Assembly (NCBI GenBank): GCA_011389935.1
Contig: JAABTJ010000008.1
Span: 1-64,000, forward strand
Source: Desulfobacteraceae bacterium
Lineage (GTDB): Bacteria > Desulfobacterota > Desulfobacteria > Desulfobacterales > Desulfosalsimonadaceae
Length of the DNA: 64,000 nt
Reading direction: 5' to 3'
Positions 52,718 through 61,671 of the stretch are shown piece after piece; the first letter of the stretch is position 1, and every line of letters begins with the position of its first letter. The notes beneath the pieces are model-generated. The model ran no database searches and had not been told where the DNA came from. It was given only the letters and a program-made list of their open reading frames with translations. Position numbers and translations under genes: made by a program.

Positions 52718-53356
52718 ATGATCCGGATTCTTGTCGCAGACGATCATTTTATTGTCCGGGCCGGGCTTCAGAAAATCATCGCCGATATTGCGGACATGGA
52801 ATTTGTGGATGAAGCCGTAAACGGATACCAGGCCGTTGAAAAGGCGTCACAAAAGGATGTGGACGTGGTTCTGCTGGATATATCCATGCCCGGTCCGGAC
52901 TGGCTGGATGTGCTCAAAACGATAAAGCAGAAAAATCCCAGGCTGCCGGTGCTTATCCTCAGCATTCATCCAGAGAAACAGTATGCCGTAAGGGCGATCA
53001 AGTCGGGCGCTTCGGGGTATCTCACGAAGGACAAGGCCCATGACGAGCTGATCACCGCCATTCGCAAGGCTGCTGCCGGCGGCAGGTATATCAGCACGGG
53101 GCTGGCGGAGCAGTTGGCCGATCTGGTTGAATTCAAAAAAGATGTGCTCCCCCATGAGGTGCTTTCCGACCGGGAATTTACGGTGATGGTGATGCTTGCC
53201 AAAGGGGAATCGGTTTCCGCCATTGCCAGGCATTTGTTCGTAAGTCCCAAAACCATCAGCACATATCGCGCAAGAATCCTTTCTAAAATGATGCTGCAGG
53301 GCAACGCCGATCTCATTCATTACGCCATAAAACACGGCCTCGTCGAAAGCGGATAA
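52718..53356 (+). CDS. NarL/FixJ-type response regulator
   Basis: A 212-residue transcription factor. The receiver domain has phospho-acceptor Asp54 (DVVLLDISMPGPDW), with LILSIHPEKQYAVRAIKSGASGYLTKD. The LuxR-type HTH is at about 148-210 (LSDREFTVMVMLAKGESVSAIARHLFVSPKTISTYRARI). It is the likely partner of the histidine kinase just upstream. Targets are unknown. A perfect palindrome lies just after it. Confidence 0.92.
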   Translation: MIRILVADDHFIVRAGLQKIIADIADMEFVDEAVNGYQAVEKASQKDVDVVLLDISMPGPDWLDVLKTIKQKNPRLPVLILSIHPEKQYAVRAIKSGASGYLTKDKAHDELITAIRKAAAGGRYISTGLAEQLADLVEFKKDVLPHEVLSDREFTVMVMLAKGESVSAIARHLFVSPKTISTYRARILSKMMLQGNADLIHYAIKHGLVESG

Positions 53357-53369
53357 GGCATGGTTTTCC

Positions 53370-53387
53370 TGTAGGCAAATGCCTACA
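53370..53387. promoter_or_regulatory. Palindrome TGTAGGCA-AA-TGCCTACA
   Basis: Two perfect 8-base inverted arms with a 2-base centre, followed by a run of A. It stands in the 136-base gap between the NarL-type regulator gene and the single receiver gene. It fits the size of a dimeric regulator site. As a plus-strand terminator it lacks the T run. Confidence 0.4.
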
Positions 53388-53492
53388 AAAAAACAAGCCG
53401 AATCCTACGCAATTTTTCCCGTTTCCCCTATATTTTTCCGCCGCCGCCAGTGATACGCAGTTTTCAATAGATCCCACTTCGCACGCAACAGG

Positions 53493-53900
53493 ATGGTTGT
53501 TTTGAGAGTATTAATTGCTGATGATTCAAGCATCATGCGCCACCGCCTCATGCAGAGGATTGATGAACTGCAGTGCGTGGACGGGCTGTTTGAAGCGCAT
53601 GATTTCGACCAGACCATAAAAGGGCTTTCCGATATCCGGCCGCATGTGCTTGTCCTCGATATCCGGATGCCCGGCGGAAGCGGTATTGACGTGTTAAAAG
53701 CCATGAAAATCGATACCCGGCCGCAGGTGGTCATTGTTTTCACCAATTACGCCTATCCGCAGTATTATGAGAAGTGCATCACTTTGGGCGCGGATTATTT
53801 CTTTGACAAATCCGCCGATATTGAAAAACTTGTTGCGGTTATCCGGGCCTGCGATTTTTCTCATGAAAATGCAGGGTGTTCAGAAAATATGAATCAATGA
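53493..53900 (+). CDS. Single-domain CheY-like response regulator
   Basis: A 135-residue receiver protein without an output domain. Acidic DD near the start (IADDSSIMRHRL), phospho-acceptor Asp56 (VLVLDIRMPGGSG), then VIVFTNYAYPQYYEKCITLGADYFFDKSADIEKLV. The Lys in FDKS is the conserved one. ATG start. It likely relays a signal by protein contact. It is followed by the PocR-domain gene and lies in the same block as the kinase-regulator pair. Confidence 0.88.
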   Translation: MVVLRVLIADDSSIMRHRLMQRIDELQCVDGLFEAHDFDQTIKGLSDIRPHVLVLDIRMPGGSGIDVLKAMKIDTRPQVVIVFTNYAYPQYYEKCITLGADYFFDKSADIEKLVAVIRACDFSHENAGCSENMNQ

Positions 53901-53912
53901 GTTGAGGCAATT

Positions 53913-54473
53913 ATGGAACACCACATTACGGATCTGTTGAACCTGGAAAAACTCCAGGAAATCACCGAGGCCTTTCATGCGGTAACCGGACTTTCTTCTT
54001 CGGTAGTGGATAAAGAAGGAAGGATTCTTGCCGGGTCCGGATGGCAGGAAATTTGCAGCCGGTTCCATCGGGCGAACGAAAAAACCGCCAGAAATTGCCT
54101 GAAAAGCAGTGAGGCAATCAAGGAACGCCTCAAGGAGGATTGCCCCCACATTGTGTGCAAGTGCCCCAATGGATTGTATGATGCGGCGGCTCCGGTGATC
54201 GTGGAGGGCCAGCACATTGCCAGTCTGTTTACCGGTCAGTTTCTCATGGTTCGCCCCGATATTTCCGATATCGAGCAATTCAGCAGCCGGGCGCGCTTTG
54301 CCGGTTTCAATGAAACCGACTATCTCAATGCCCTTGAAAAAGTCCCCACCATAACCCCTGCACAGCTCAATGATATCCTTGATTTTCTGAAAAATTATGC
54401 GGATATGCTTTCATATATGGGCACGCCCCTGGAAAAGCGGGGGGAAAGCGTCATGACAGAAGATTCAAATTGA
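53913..54473 (+). CDS. PocR ligand-binding domain protein
   Basis: A 186-residue soluble sensor module matching the PocR family: LLNLEKLQEITEAFHAVTGLSSSVVDKEG, CSRFHRANEKTARNCLKSSEAI, and the diagnostic CPHIVCKCPNGLYDAAAPVIVEGQHIASLFTGQFLM. PocR-type domains bind small hydrocarbon-derived ligands and usually sit on kinases or regulators. Here the domain is a stand-alone protein directly after a single receiver, with ATG 53913 12 bases after its stop. Its 3' end overlaps the end of the minus-strand acyltransferase-hydrolase gene by 9 bases. Confidence 0.85.
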   Translation: MEHHITDLLNLEKLQEITEAFHAVTGLSSSVVDKEGRILAGSGWQEICSRFHRANEKTARNCLKSSEAIKERLKEDCPHIVCKCPNGLYDAAAPVIVEGQHIASLFTGQFLMVRPDISDIEQFSSRARFAGFNETDYLNALEKVPTITPAQLNDILDFLKNYADMLSYMGTPLEKRGESVMTEDSN

Positions 54474-56726
54474 TCCCGGCAGCCGTTTTTCCCCGTGGCA
54501 ATTTTTTTTCGCATCGCAGTTGACGCCGGTATCGATTTTTTCCACAAACTGCGCCACAGCCTTCCATATTCTTTCCGACCCTTTGCCGTTGATGATGCCG
54601 TGGCGGGGGGTATTGACCAGCAGGTATTCCTTGTCTTCGGAGGCGAGGTGCATGAATATTTTCATGGCACCTTCGTAGTGGACCACCGGGTCGGCGAAGG
54701 ACTGGATGATCAATGCCGGTATGCTGATTTTTTCGAGTCTGGGTGCCAGCGCGCTCATGAGGCGCTCCATTTCCAGAACGGTGGACAGGGGATTGCGGCG
54801 ATAGTTGATGTGGGGGTTCTCCGGATTGTTGTTGACAAAGAGTTTCCCGGCCTGCGGCAGGTTCATTTTTTTCATCATTTGGTTCCAGAAATGGATCGCA
54901 GGGATGAACCGGGCGGAGAAATCCTGGAGTTTCATCGGGGCGGAAATGGCGAAAACCCCGCTGATATCGTCCACACGGGTGCAAAGATCCAGTGCGAGCC
55001 CGGCGCCGAAGGAAAATCCGCCCGCCACGATATGCCTGCACAGGTTCGACAGGATTCCATACCCTTCGGCCACGGCGTCGACCCATTCCGTATGCCCGCG
55101 TATGGCAAGATCCTCCGGAGCGGTGCCGTGTCCTTTGAGTCTCGGGGCAAACACGCGGTATCCCTTTGCGGCAAGGTGCTCGCCCAAAGCCCGAATCTCT
55201 AAAGGCGCCGCCATATAGCCGTGCACCAGCAATATGCCCGTATCGCTGCAAAGCCCGGTGTTTTTGTCCGCAAAAGACGTCTTCTCCGGCAGGAGGAAAG
55301 GCGCACCCACGTGCTTTGGCTTGGATTCACCGGGCAGGGCATGCTCGAAGTAATCTTTTTCAAAATCGAAGCGGGTTTTGTCAAGCAGGTGACGGCGTAT
55401 CATGAAACGGATGCGCAGCGGGTGCTGCCGGGCGATGGTTTTGAGTCTTTCCTGCAGATCGTGCAAGGGTTCGATTTCGTTGGCCGCCACTGCGATGGGG
55501 TTTTCGATGCGGATTTGATGAAAATCCAGGGCTTCCTTGAAATCAAGTGCCTTGACCAGCACGCCGTCTTTGTCTGTAAGTACCCCCTTTTCCTTTGCCA
55601 GTACGATGAAATTACTGATTCTGCCCTTGGGATCGTCCGTGAGCAGATTGATCTGATTTTGCGAAAAGGAATCGTGGCGGTATATACCCATTTTATGGTA
55701 ATCAAGGGTCGCAGCAGCCAGGTATACACGTCTTTTGAGGTCCTTTATATCGATCGTCATGTGGGGAGAATATTTTAAGAGCGTTGCCAGGATATGGTCG
55801 TGGTTGACGGTGGTCATCCGGTAAATTGCGGACATATACCGCCCCATGATCCGAAGGGCGGTCTTGCGCAGCATGGGGCGGGATGGTATCGGGTCGTCGA
55901 AGTTGATGGGATGGTGGGATGACATGTCCGAATACACGGTTTTGCTTCTGATGTATCCCCCCACGCGGATGGGTTCGCCGAAACGGATATCCACGTCCAC
56001 GCCCGAAAGCATCATGTTCCCCTCCATCATGATCTCTTCGGCAATACGCTCGGGTATTTCGCCCAGTAACAGTTCGGCTATGCGGTTGATGGCGTTTTCC
56101 CTGCCGCGCATGGGGTTGTAAGTGATATTGACCGGAACAATGAAGGTTTCGGTGTTCATTATCGGATCCATGCTTTCGATTTCAAACAGGCGCATAAGAC
56201 GTGCTGCTTCATCCGGGTTCTCATCGCGCATCCGGCGCAGTCGGCCGCGGTAGAATTCCGTCCGCAGCCCGATGGATGCCGCGCCGGTGTGCGGGGGATG
56301 GATACCCCCTTCCGACAGGATCATGAAGCGGGCGTCTTTTTTCCCCGTTGCGTCATAGATTTTCTTGTTTTTGACCATTCGCCCTTCCGGAAAGATGATC
56401 CACGCCGCTTCCCCGGTAAGCAGGGTTTTTACGATCAACGTGTCCCGGTCCGGATTTTTGCTGGAAAGCGCGCCGAGTTTTTCCAAAATCCGACCGAACC
56501 CTCCCTGGAACAGCGAGTAATCGGCAAGGCTCCATATGGTTTTGCCGGTCATACGGTTCAGAAAATAGGGGAGGAAAATGGTTTCAATGCGCGTGAAATG
56601 GTTGATGGCGAAGATGAGGGCGCCCCCGGGGATGTTTTTTTCCCCGTGGATTCGAAAATTCGCTTTTGCAAGGCTCGAGATTGCGCCGACGGCGTATCCG
56701 GCGGTGCGGTAGGCGTATCGGTTCAT
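54465..56726 (-). CDS. PlsC-type acyltransferase fused to an alpha/beta hydrolase
   Basis: A 753-residue protein with an N-terminal glycerolipid acyltransferase domain (about 20-260; motif INHFTRIE, in which His43 is the catalytic base and Glu48 replaces the common Asp, then FPEGRM) and a C-terminal serine hydrolase domain (about 490-745; LLVHGY, nucleophile Ser572 in GGFSFGAG, acid in SFADPVV and His in PRHGIING). The middle (about 270-480) is helical and not recognised. Such a fusion could move acyl chains between lipid and another acceptor or remodel lipids at the membrane. It is soluble or peripheral; no clear signal peptide. Confidence 0.85.
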   Translation of the reverse strand: MNRYAYRTAGYAVGAISSLAKANFRIHGEKNIPGGALIFAINHFTRIETIFLPYFLNRMTGKTIWSLADYSLFQGGFGRILEKLGALSSKNPDRDTLIVKTLLTGEAAWIIFPEGRMVKNKKIYDATGKKDARFMILSEGGIHPPHTGAASIGLRTEFYRGRLRRMRDENPDEAARLMRLFEIESMDPIMNTETFIVPVNITYNPMRGRENAINRIAELLLGEIPERIAEEIMMEGNMMLSGVDVDIRFGEPIRVGGYIRSKTVYSDMSSHHPINFDDPIPSRPMLRKTALRIMGRYMSAIYRMTTVNHDHILATLLKYSPHMTIDIKDLKRRVYLAAATLDYHKMGIYRHDSFSQNQINLLTDDPKGRISNFIVLAKEKGVLTDKDGVLVKALDFKEALDFHQIRIENPIAVAANEIEPLHDLQERLKTIARQHPLRIRFMIRRHLLDKTRFDFEKDYFEHALPGESKPKHVGAPFLLPEKTSFADKNTGLCSDTGILLVHGYMAAPLEIRALGEHLAAKGYRVFAPRLKGHGTAPEDLAIRGHTEWVDAVAEGYGILSNLCRHIVAGGFSFGAGLALDLCTRVDDISGVFAISAPMKLQDFSARFIPAIHFWNQMMKKMNLPQAGKLFVNNNPENPHINYRRNPLSTVLEMERLMSALAPRLEKISIPALIIQSFADPVVHYEGAMKIFMHLASEDKEYLLVNTPRHGIINGKGSERIWKAVAQFVEKIDTGVNCDAKKNCHGEKRLPGSI

Positions 56727-56755
56727 CAGGGGGCTCCTTTGGAGGGGTCAGGGGG

Positions 56756-57577
56756 CTAAAGCTTCCGCTTCCACCCCGTTTCCGTGCGGCAGTATTCGGC
56801 GTTTCCCGCATCATCGTAGTCCGTGCCCGTCCATTGTTTTGTGATGATGGCCACTCTGTTCATATACAGCTGGATCCGGCTGTACCCGTTGGGGGCCTTT
56901 TTGCGCAGCCGGGTGCTTGTGGCGGTCGATCCCTGTATGCAGATCATGCCCCGCCGGATATGTTGATGAAACGATGAGATCTCGCCGGTGTAAGGGAGAT
57001 GCAGGTGCCCTCCGAGCAGCAGGTCGACCCCGGATTTTTCAAATGCTTCAAGCGCCGGCCGGGCGTTTCTTACCAGGTATGTGCGCGGATGCTGCGGCGG
57101 CGGAAGAAACGGATGATGGGTGAAGACGATCTTGATGATGCTGTTTTCGGCTTTTTTGAAAAACGCGGTCGCCCGCTGGATCTGTGCGGCGGAAATGCTT
57201 CCTTCCTTCCAGGTGTAATGCGGCACCCAGGATCTTGCGGTATTGATTCCCATGACGGCCATTACATCGTCTCTATAGGTGGGATCAAGTTTCTCGTCGA
57301 TATATGTTTGAAACCGCCGGTAGGGGTGCCTGAAGCGCTCCCAGAGGTTGAAATAGGGGAGGTCATGGTTGCCGGGAACCACCATGTACGGTACGGGCAG
57401 GCGGTTCAGAAAGGCCCGGGCCTGATGCCATTCTTGCGGTCTTGATCGCATCGTCAGATCGCCGCTGACAATGCACATATCCGGCCGTGTTAGACGGATT
57501 TTTTCTTCAAGCCGGTCTGCGGCGCCGGGGGTAATTTTTCCGAAATGAAGGTCGGTTATGTGGATCAGGGTTCTCAT
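56756..57577 (-). CDS. Calcineurin-like metallophosphoesterase
   Basis: A 273-residue two-metal phosphoesterase. The full set of metal ligands is present: HITDLHFGK, VSGDLTMRS, VVPGNHDLPYF, FTHHPFLPP and LLGGHLHLPY. It belongs to the class III/cNMP phosphodiesterase-like group by its motif spacing. Cytoplasmic. It sits between the acyltransferase-hydrolase and the ABC-2 permease genes, 9 bases from the latter, on the minus strand. Substrate unknown. Confidence 0.9.
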   Translation of the reverse strand: MRTLIHITDLHFGKITPGAADRLEEKIRLTRPDMCIVSGDLTMRSRPQEWHQARAFLNRLPVPYMVVPGNHDLPYFNLWERFRHPYRRFQTYIDEKLDPTYRDDVMAVMGINTARSWVPHYTWKEGSISAAQIQRATAFFKKAENSIIKIVFTHHPFLPPPQHPRTYLVRNARPALEAFEKSGVDLLLGGHLHLPYTGEISSFHQHIRRGMICIQGSTATSTRLRKKAPNGYSRIQLYMNRVAIITKQWTGTDYDDAGNAEYCRTETGWKRKL

Positions 57578-57586
57578 GGTTGCGGT

Positions 57587-58768
57587 TCAATGCCATTTAA
57601 AAATTTTCAGCCCGGCGGCAAAAAACACGGCACCGGTCAGGAAAAGCAGCATGGCTGCCGGTGCGGTTTCCGCAAGACCGGCCCCCTCGGTAAAGATAGC
57701 CCGGATACCGTCCACCAGGAGCGCCAGCGGCAGCTTCCCGATGACAGGGATACTCCATTCGGGAAAATTGTGATATGAAAAAAATACCCCGGAAAGAAGC
57801 GTCATGGGCATCACCACCGCATTGATCATGCCGTTCCCGACCTCCGTGTTGGCCGTGCGGGACGAAACGAATACGGCAATGCCGCAGAAGGCAATGTTCC
57901 CGGCAATAAACACCAGGGCAAGCGCCCCCGTGCTTCCCTGAACGGCAACATCAAAAATCAGCCAGGCGAAAAAAACCAGAAGGGCTGATTCAACGATGTT
58001 GATGAATATCCGGACGAGCATCAGCGCGGCCAGAAAGTGCGATTTCACCATGGGAGTGGCCACCATCCGGCGCAGCAGCTTCTTGGACCGTTTATCGATC
58101 ATACCGTAACTGATGCCCCACATGCAAGACATCATCACGGTCATGGAGACCAGTCCCGGAATCAGAAAATCGATATACCGGGTGCCGGGCATTTCCAGGG
58201 GGGAAACCCTGGCGTCCGCATCGGGCATGGTTGCGTCCGTTTTGACTTCTTTGCCCGCAGGCGGCGCATCGACGTCGACCAGCGGGGAAAGCGAATGCCA
58301 GGCAAGACGGGCATCCGGGTTCAGCGGGTCGAAATGATACACCACGCCCGCCCCCGTCATTTCCATGATCATATGGATCCGCCCCTGTTTCAGTTTCAGA
58401 ATCGATTCGTCCCATGAGCCGGTTTCGAAAAGGTACGCGGTATCGCCCAGCGTATCGTCGTGGACCGTCAGTGTGAAGGATGTTTCATCCCGTATGCTGA
58501 GCGTATGGTGCGGGTCGTGTACGGACCTTGTAAAAAGCGCCTCAATGTCTGGGGCTGCTGGCGACGGGCTGTCGAAGGCGTCGCTGCGGACAAAGCCGAT
58601 GTGGTGAATCGTTTCCGCACTGCGGGTGAACGCCATGCCAAGTCCGATGGAAAGCAGAATCGGAAAGATGATTCCCCAGAAAAGGACGGCCGGCTGCCTC
58701 GTGACTTCTTTCAGGTGGGCGAGGGTCAGGTGAAGAAACTGTTGCATATGAAAGCGCTTATTCATCAA
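57587..58768 (-). CDS. ABC-2-type exporter permease
   Basis: A 393-residue inner-membrane protein. One N-terminal helix (about 27-47) is followed by a large outside domain (about 50-200) with strongly negative character, then five or six helices (about 210-392) with GISYGMIDKRSKKLLRRMVATPMVKSHFL and LSGVFFSYHNFPEW, as in ABC-2 exporters. The start ATG 58768 overlaps the end of the ATPase gene (stop 58758), so translation is coupled. Substrate not readable; drug, lipid or polysaccharide exporters share this form. Confidence 0.88.
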   Translation of the reverse strand: MMNKRFHMQQFLHLTLAHLKEVTRQPAVLFWGIIFPILLSIGLGMAFTRSAETIHHIGFVRSDAFDSPSPAAPDIEALFTRSVHDPHHTLSIRDETSFTLTVHDDTLGDTAYLFETGSWDESILKLKQGRIHMIMEMTGAGVVYHFDPLNPDARLAWHSLSPLVDVDAPPAGKEVKTDATMPDADARVSPLEMPGTRYIDFLIPGLVSMTVMMSCMWGISYGMIDKRSKKLLRRMVATPMVKSHFLAALMLVRIFINIVESALLVFFAWLIFDVAVQGSTGALALVFIAGNIAFCGIAVFVSSRTANTEVGNGMINAVVMPMTLLSGVFFSYHNFPEWSIPVIGKLPLALLVDGIRAIFTEGAGLAETAPAAMLLFLTGAVFFAAGLKIFKWH

Positions 58769-59687
58769 GCCGCCTTCCCGTCAGTGCGGTAAACAGGTCG
58801 TCAAGGGTCTTCCGTCGGCATTCCATGTTTTTGATCCGGAAGCCGCGGGTGTTGAGAAAATCCAGAAATTGCGGAAGCTGCCCTTCGATGTTGGACAAGA
58901 GGATGGTCCCTTTTCCGTTTTTTTCATCCCAGTAAACGGGAAACGGGCATTTTTTGTCAAAATCGCCACAAGGCGGGTGGGGCGTTTCAAAGGAAAAGGC
59001 AATGATCTTTTCCGCGGCGTCTTCCGAAAGCAGCTGGTCCATGGTCCCTTCCCGGAGTACGAGGCCCTTGTCGATGATCATGATATTGTCGCACAACTGC
59101 TCCGCCTCTTCCATATAATGGGTGGTGAGCACCAGTGACGTATTGGAGCGGTGTTTCAAGTCCAGGAGAATGGACCATATGTCGCGCCGTGCATTCGGGT
59201 CGAGCCCGGTGGTGGGTTCGTCCAGCAGGAGGACTTTCGGCCGGTTGATCAGCGCAAGGGCGAGGGCCAGGCGCTGGCGCTGCCCTCCCGAAAGATTCAT
59301 GGTGTAGGCCCCGGTTTTTCCCTGCAGGTTGACGGTTTCCAGGATTTCGGAGACCCGGTCTTTCCCCAGATCGTAAAAGCTGGCGAACAAACGCAGGGTT
59401 TCCCATACGGTGAGCCGGTCGATAAACCGGGTTTCCTGGAGACTGAGGCCGATGGCGTGGTGAAGGGTCTTCTCGTTGCCTTTCCATTCAAGCCCCAGGA
59501 TGCGGATCTCCCCGCTGTCGGGCCGCTGGATGCCCTCGATCATTTCGACAAGGGTGGTTTTCCCCGCCCCGTTGGGTCCCAAAATCGCCGTGAACTGTCC
59601 TTCAAAAACAGTCAGGTCGATGCCGTTGACCGCACGGACCGATTGAAACGCCTTGTGCACGCTTTTTAATTGTATAACCGGTTTCAT
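58758..59687 (-). CDS. ABC-2-type exporter ATP-binding protein
   Basis: ATPase of 309 residues with Walker A GPNGAGKTT, Q-loop, signature MNLSGGQRQRLALALALI, Walker B VLLLDEPTTGLDPNARRD and switch His in LTTHYMEEAEQL. The C-terminal extension of about 90 residues (DCRRKTLDDLFTALTGR-type ending) is common in this group. I start at ATG 59687 (MKPVIQLK); an open frame runs on to 59816. It drives the permease encoded just after it. Confidence 0.9.
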   Translation of the reverse strand: MKPVIQLKSVHKAFQSVRAVNGIDLTVFEGQFTAILGPNGAGKTTLVEMIEGIQRPDSGEIRILGLEWKGNEKTLHHAIGLSLQETRFIDRLTVWETLRLFASFYDLGKDRVSEILETVNLQGKTGAYTMNLSGGQRQRLALALALINRPKVLLLDEPTTGLDPNARRDIWSILLDLKHRSNTSLVLTTHYMEEAEQLCDNIMIIDKGLVLREGTMDQLLSEDAAEKIIAFSFETPHPPCGDFDKKCPFPVYWDEKNGKGTILLSNIEGQLPQFLDFLNTRGFRIKNMECRRKTLDDLFTALTGRRLDE

Positions 59688-59947
59688 AAAAATAAAAATG
59701 AACAGGAAATATTGTGTCGGTCGATGCCAAATCGATACAAATACCACAAGCGCCTCGGTTTTCCCATAGTTTTGTGAGGAGAAGGGCAAAATCCTTTTTA
59801 AGAGGCGTCCGTGCACTCATGCTTGAATTCATCCGTCATTGTTCGTATACTGCGCATGCGGGTTGTTTTTACGGCTGCCGCCAAAAGGATCTGATGTTTG
59901 AGCGTCTGGCTGTCACTTGAAAGCGCAATCGGAAGAGGAATGCATTT
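59688..59947. promoter_or_regulatory. Divergent intergenic region between ABC exporter and UbiB-like gene
   Basis: 260 bases separate the minus-strand ATPase start from the plus-strand UbiB-like start, so promoters for both must lie here. I could not assign a -10/-35 pair with confidence. The ribosome site GGAAGAGG precedes the plus-strand start. Confidence 0.4.
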
Positions 59948-61291
59948 ATGACCGGGAGAAAACTCAACAGGTCCGCGACATCGCGTTTGTTCAAACTTGG
60001 CGGACTTGCCGGCCGTGTAGGACTGTCCATGGCGGGAAACACCTTGTCCCGAATGTTTCGGGACAAGGAGGACGCAGACGCCACTTATGGGCAGACGCTG
60101 ATGAAAAACGCCGTCATGGTCAAGGAAGCGTTCGGGCAGATGAAGGGCGTTCCCATGAAAATCGGCCAGATGTTGAGCCTTCATGAAAATCTCATGCCCG
60201 CGGAAGTTGCCCGGGTCTTCCAGTCTCTCCAGAAAAATGCACCATCGGTGCCCTTTAGTGAGATCCTGGAGATGATCAAGGAAGAGCTCGGGGACAAATT
60301 CGATCTCATTGCGCACATCGATGAATCGGCAATGGCCGCGGCTTCCATCGGGCAGGTGCATCGCGCGGAATTGACGGACGGACGGGAAATCGTCCTGAAA
60401 GTCCAGTACCCGGGAATTGACGAGGTCATCCGCGGGGATTTGAAAAACTTCAAGGGCATTATCAAAACGGTCTTTTCCCTTTTTACCCGCATGGATCTCG
60501 AGGAAATGTGGCAGGAGATGAAAGACCGCCTCCTGGAAGAGCTCGACTACCTCAAGGAAGCTGAAAACATGCGGCGCGTAAAAGACAATTACAGAAACGA
60601 TGACGCCGTTATTGTGCCCGGGGTCATCGCCGAACTGACCTCTGAACACGTGCTGGCCATGGAAATGGTCATGGGGATTTTCCCCGACGAGGCAACCGGG
60701 GGAGGATATTCCCCGGAGTTGAAAAATTGCTGGGGAAAGGCCATGGCCAGCCTTGTGCTGAAAGGCCTTTTTGAACACCGGTTTTTGCACGCGGACCCGA
60801 ATCTTTCCAATTTCGCCTTCCGGGAGGACGGGGCCATTGTTGTATATGATTTTGGCTGCATGAAGGAGATCACGGAAGAGCTGTCCCGGAAATACGCACT
60901 GGTGGTCAAGGCGGTGATTGAAAACGACTATCCGTCGATTCCCGATATACTCAAGTCCATGGGCGTATACAAGGCAAACGGAGAGCCCGTCCCCTGGGAA
61001 ATGATCAAGGACTACGCGGACGAGATCCAGAAAATCATCCATCCGGAGGACACCTACACCTTCGGCATAGACAGCAATATCTACAAACGGCTGCAGGTGT
61101 TGGGGCAGAAGCATCTGGATCAGTTCATGGTGATGGTTTTCCCCAAAGACATTATTTTTATCGACCGGACCTTCAACGGCCATTTCGGTAATCTCAACCG
61201 CTTGCGTGCAGAGGCCGACTGGCGAGGCCTCGTTGTTGAACACATAGAGGCGGCGATTCCGGATATCCGGATTGAATCGTGGGAAACATAG
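59948..61291 (+). CDS. UbiB/ABC1-type atypical kinase
   Basis: A 447-residue protein of the ABC1/ADCK/UbiB family: the KxGQ motif KIGQMLS (71-77), the A-rich loop AAASIGQVH (130-138), Lys151 in VLKVQYPGID, the helical ELDYLKEAEN, then HADPNLSNF and DFGCM. The family binds ATP and helps synthesis or distribution of isoprenoid quinones and other lipids. No C-terminal membrane helices as in Escherichia coli UbiB are seen, so this is the soluble form. ATG 59948 with GGAAGAGG upstream. It diverges from the ABC exporter genes. Confidence 0.88.
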   Translation: MTGRKLNRSATSRLFKLGGLAGRVGLSMAGNTLSRMFRDKEDADATYGQTLMKNAVMVKEAFGQMKGVPMKIGQMLSLHENLMPAEVARVFQSLQKNAPSVPFSEILEMIKEELGDKFDLIAHIDESAMAAASIGQVHRAELTDGREIVLKVQYPGIDEVIRGDLKNFKGIIKTVFSLFTRMDLEEMWQEMKDRLLEELDYLKEAENMRRVKDNYRNDDAVIVPGVIAELTSEHVLAMEMVMGIFPDEATGGGYSPELKNCWGKAMASLVLKGLFEHRFLHADPNLSNFAFREDGAIVVYDFGCMKEITEELSRKYALVVKAVIENDYPSIPDILKSMGVYKANGEPVPWEMIKDYADEIQKIIHPEDTYTFGIDSNIYKRLQVLGQKHLDQFMVMVFPKDIIFIDRTFNGHFGNLNRLRAEADWRGLVVEHIEAAIPDIRIESWET

Positions 61292-61671
61292 AGCCGGCGC
61301 GCCGGTCTTCGAGCCATGCCCACCATGAACACGCCTGCCGGGGAGGCAGCGTCATCCGTTCCGGTGTCCTTCCTTCTGCAACAGATGCGTCCGGCGCTGC
61401 CGTTGTGGCGCCATAAGGAGAAAGCAGAGATCTCCTTGAAGCCGATGATGCGCTTTGCCTTTGCATACAGCGCCAGGCAGCAATTACGGCTTTACATGCA
61501 AATTGAATCTTGGTATGCATTTTCAGAAAAAAAGTTTATGTGCCTTGCTTTCCGTTTTATGGTATGAAAAATGATCTGACGGAAGACGGGCCGTTTCCCC
61601 GGGGCGGGGTTCAACCTTCTTTTCTGAAAAATCCGGGCGCAATTATAAACCGCAAAAAAGTGGAGCGAATC
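61292..61671. other. 380-base gap with possible promoter, no gene seen
   Basis: It starts with a perfect palindrome CCGGCGCGCCGG (61294-61305). A possible promoter TTTACA, 17-base spacer, TATGCA lies around 61492-61520 and could serve the cytidylate-kinase-like gene. Reading frames here have no family likeness. Confidence 0.4.

Noticed and set aside
59798-61243. Long minus-strand reading frame of 481 codons opposite the UbiB-like gene
   Set aside because: The plus-strand frame has all family motifs (KIGQ, HADPNLSNF, DFG); the minus frame is an antisense shadow in GC-rich DNA without any conserved domain.
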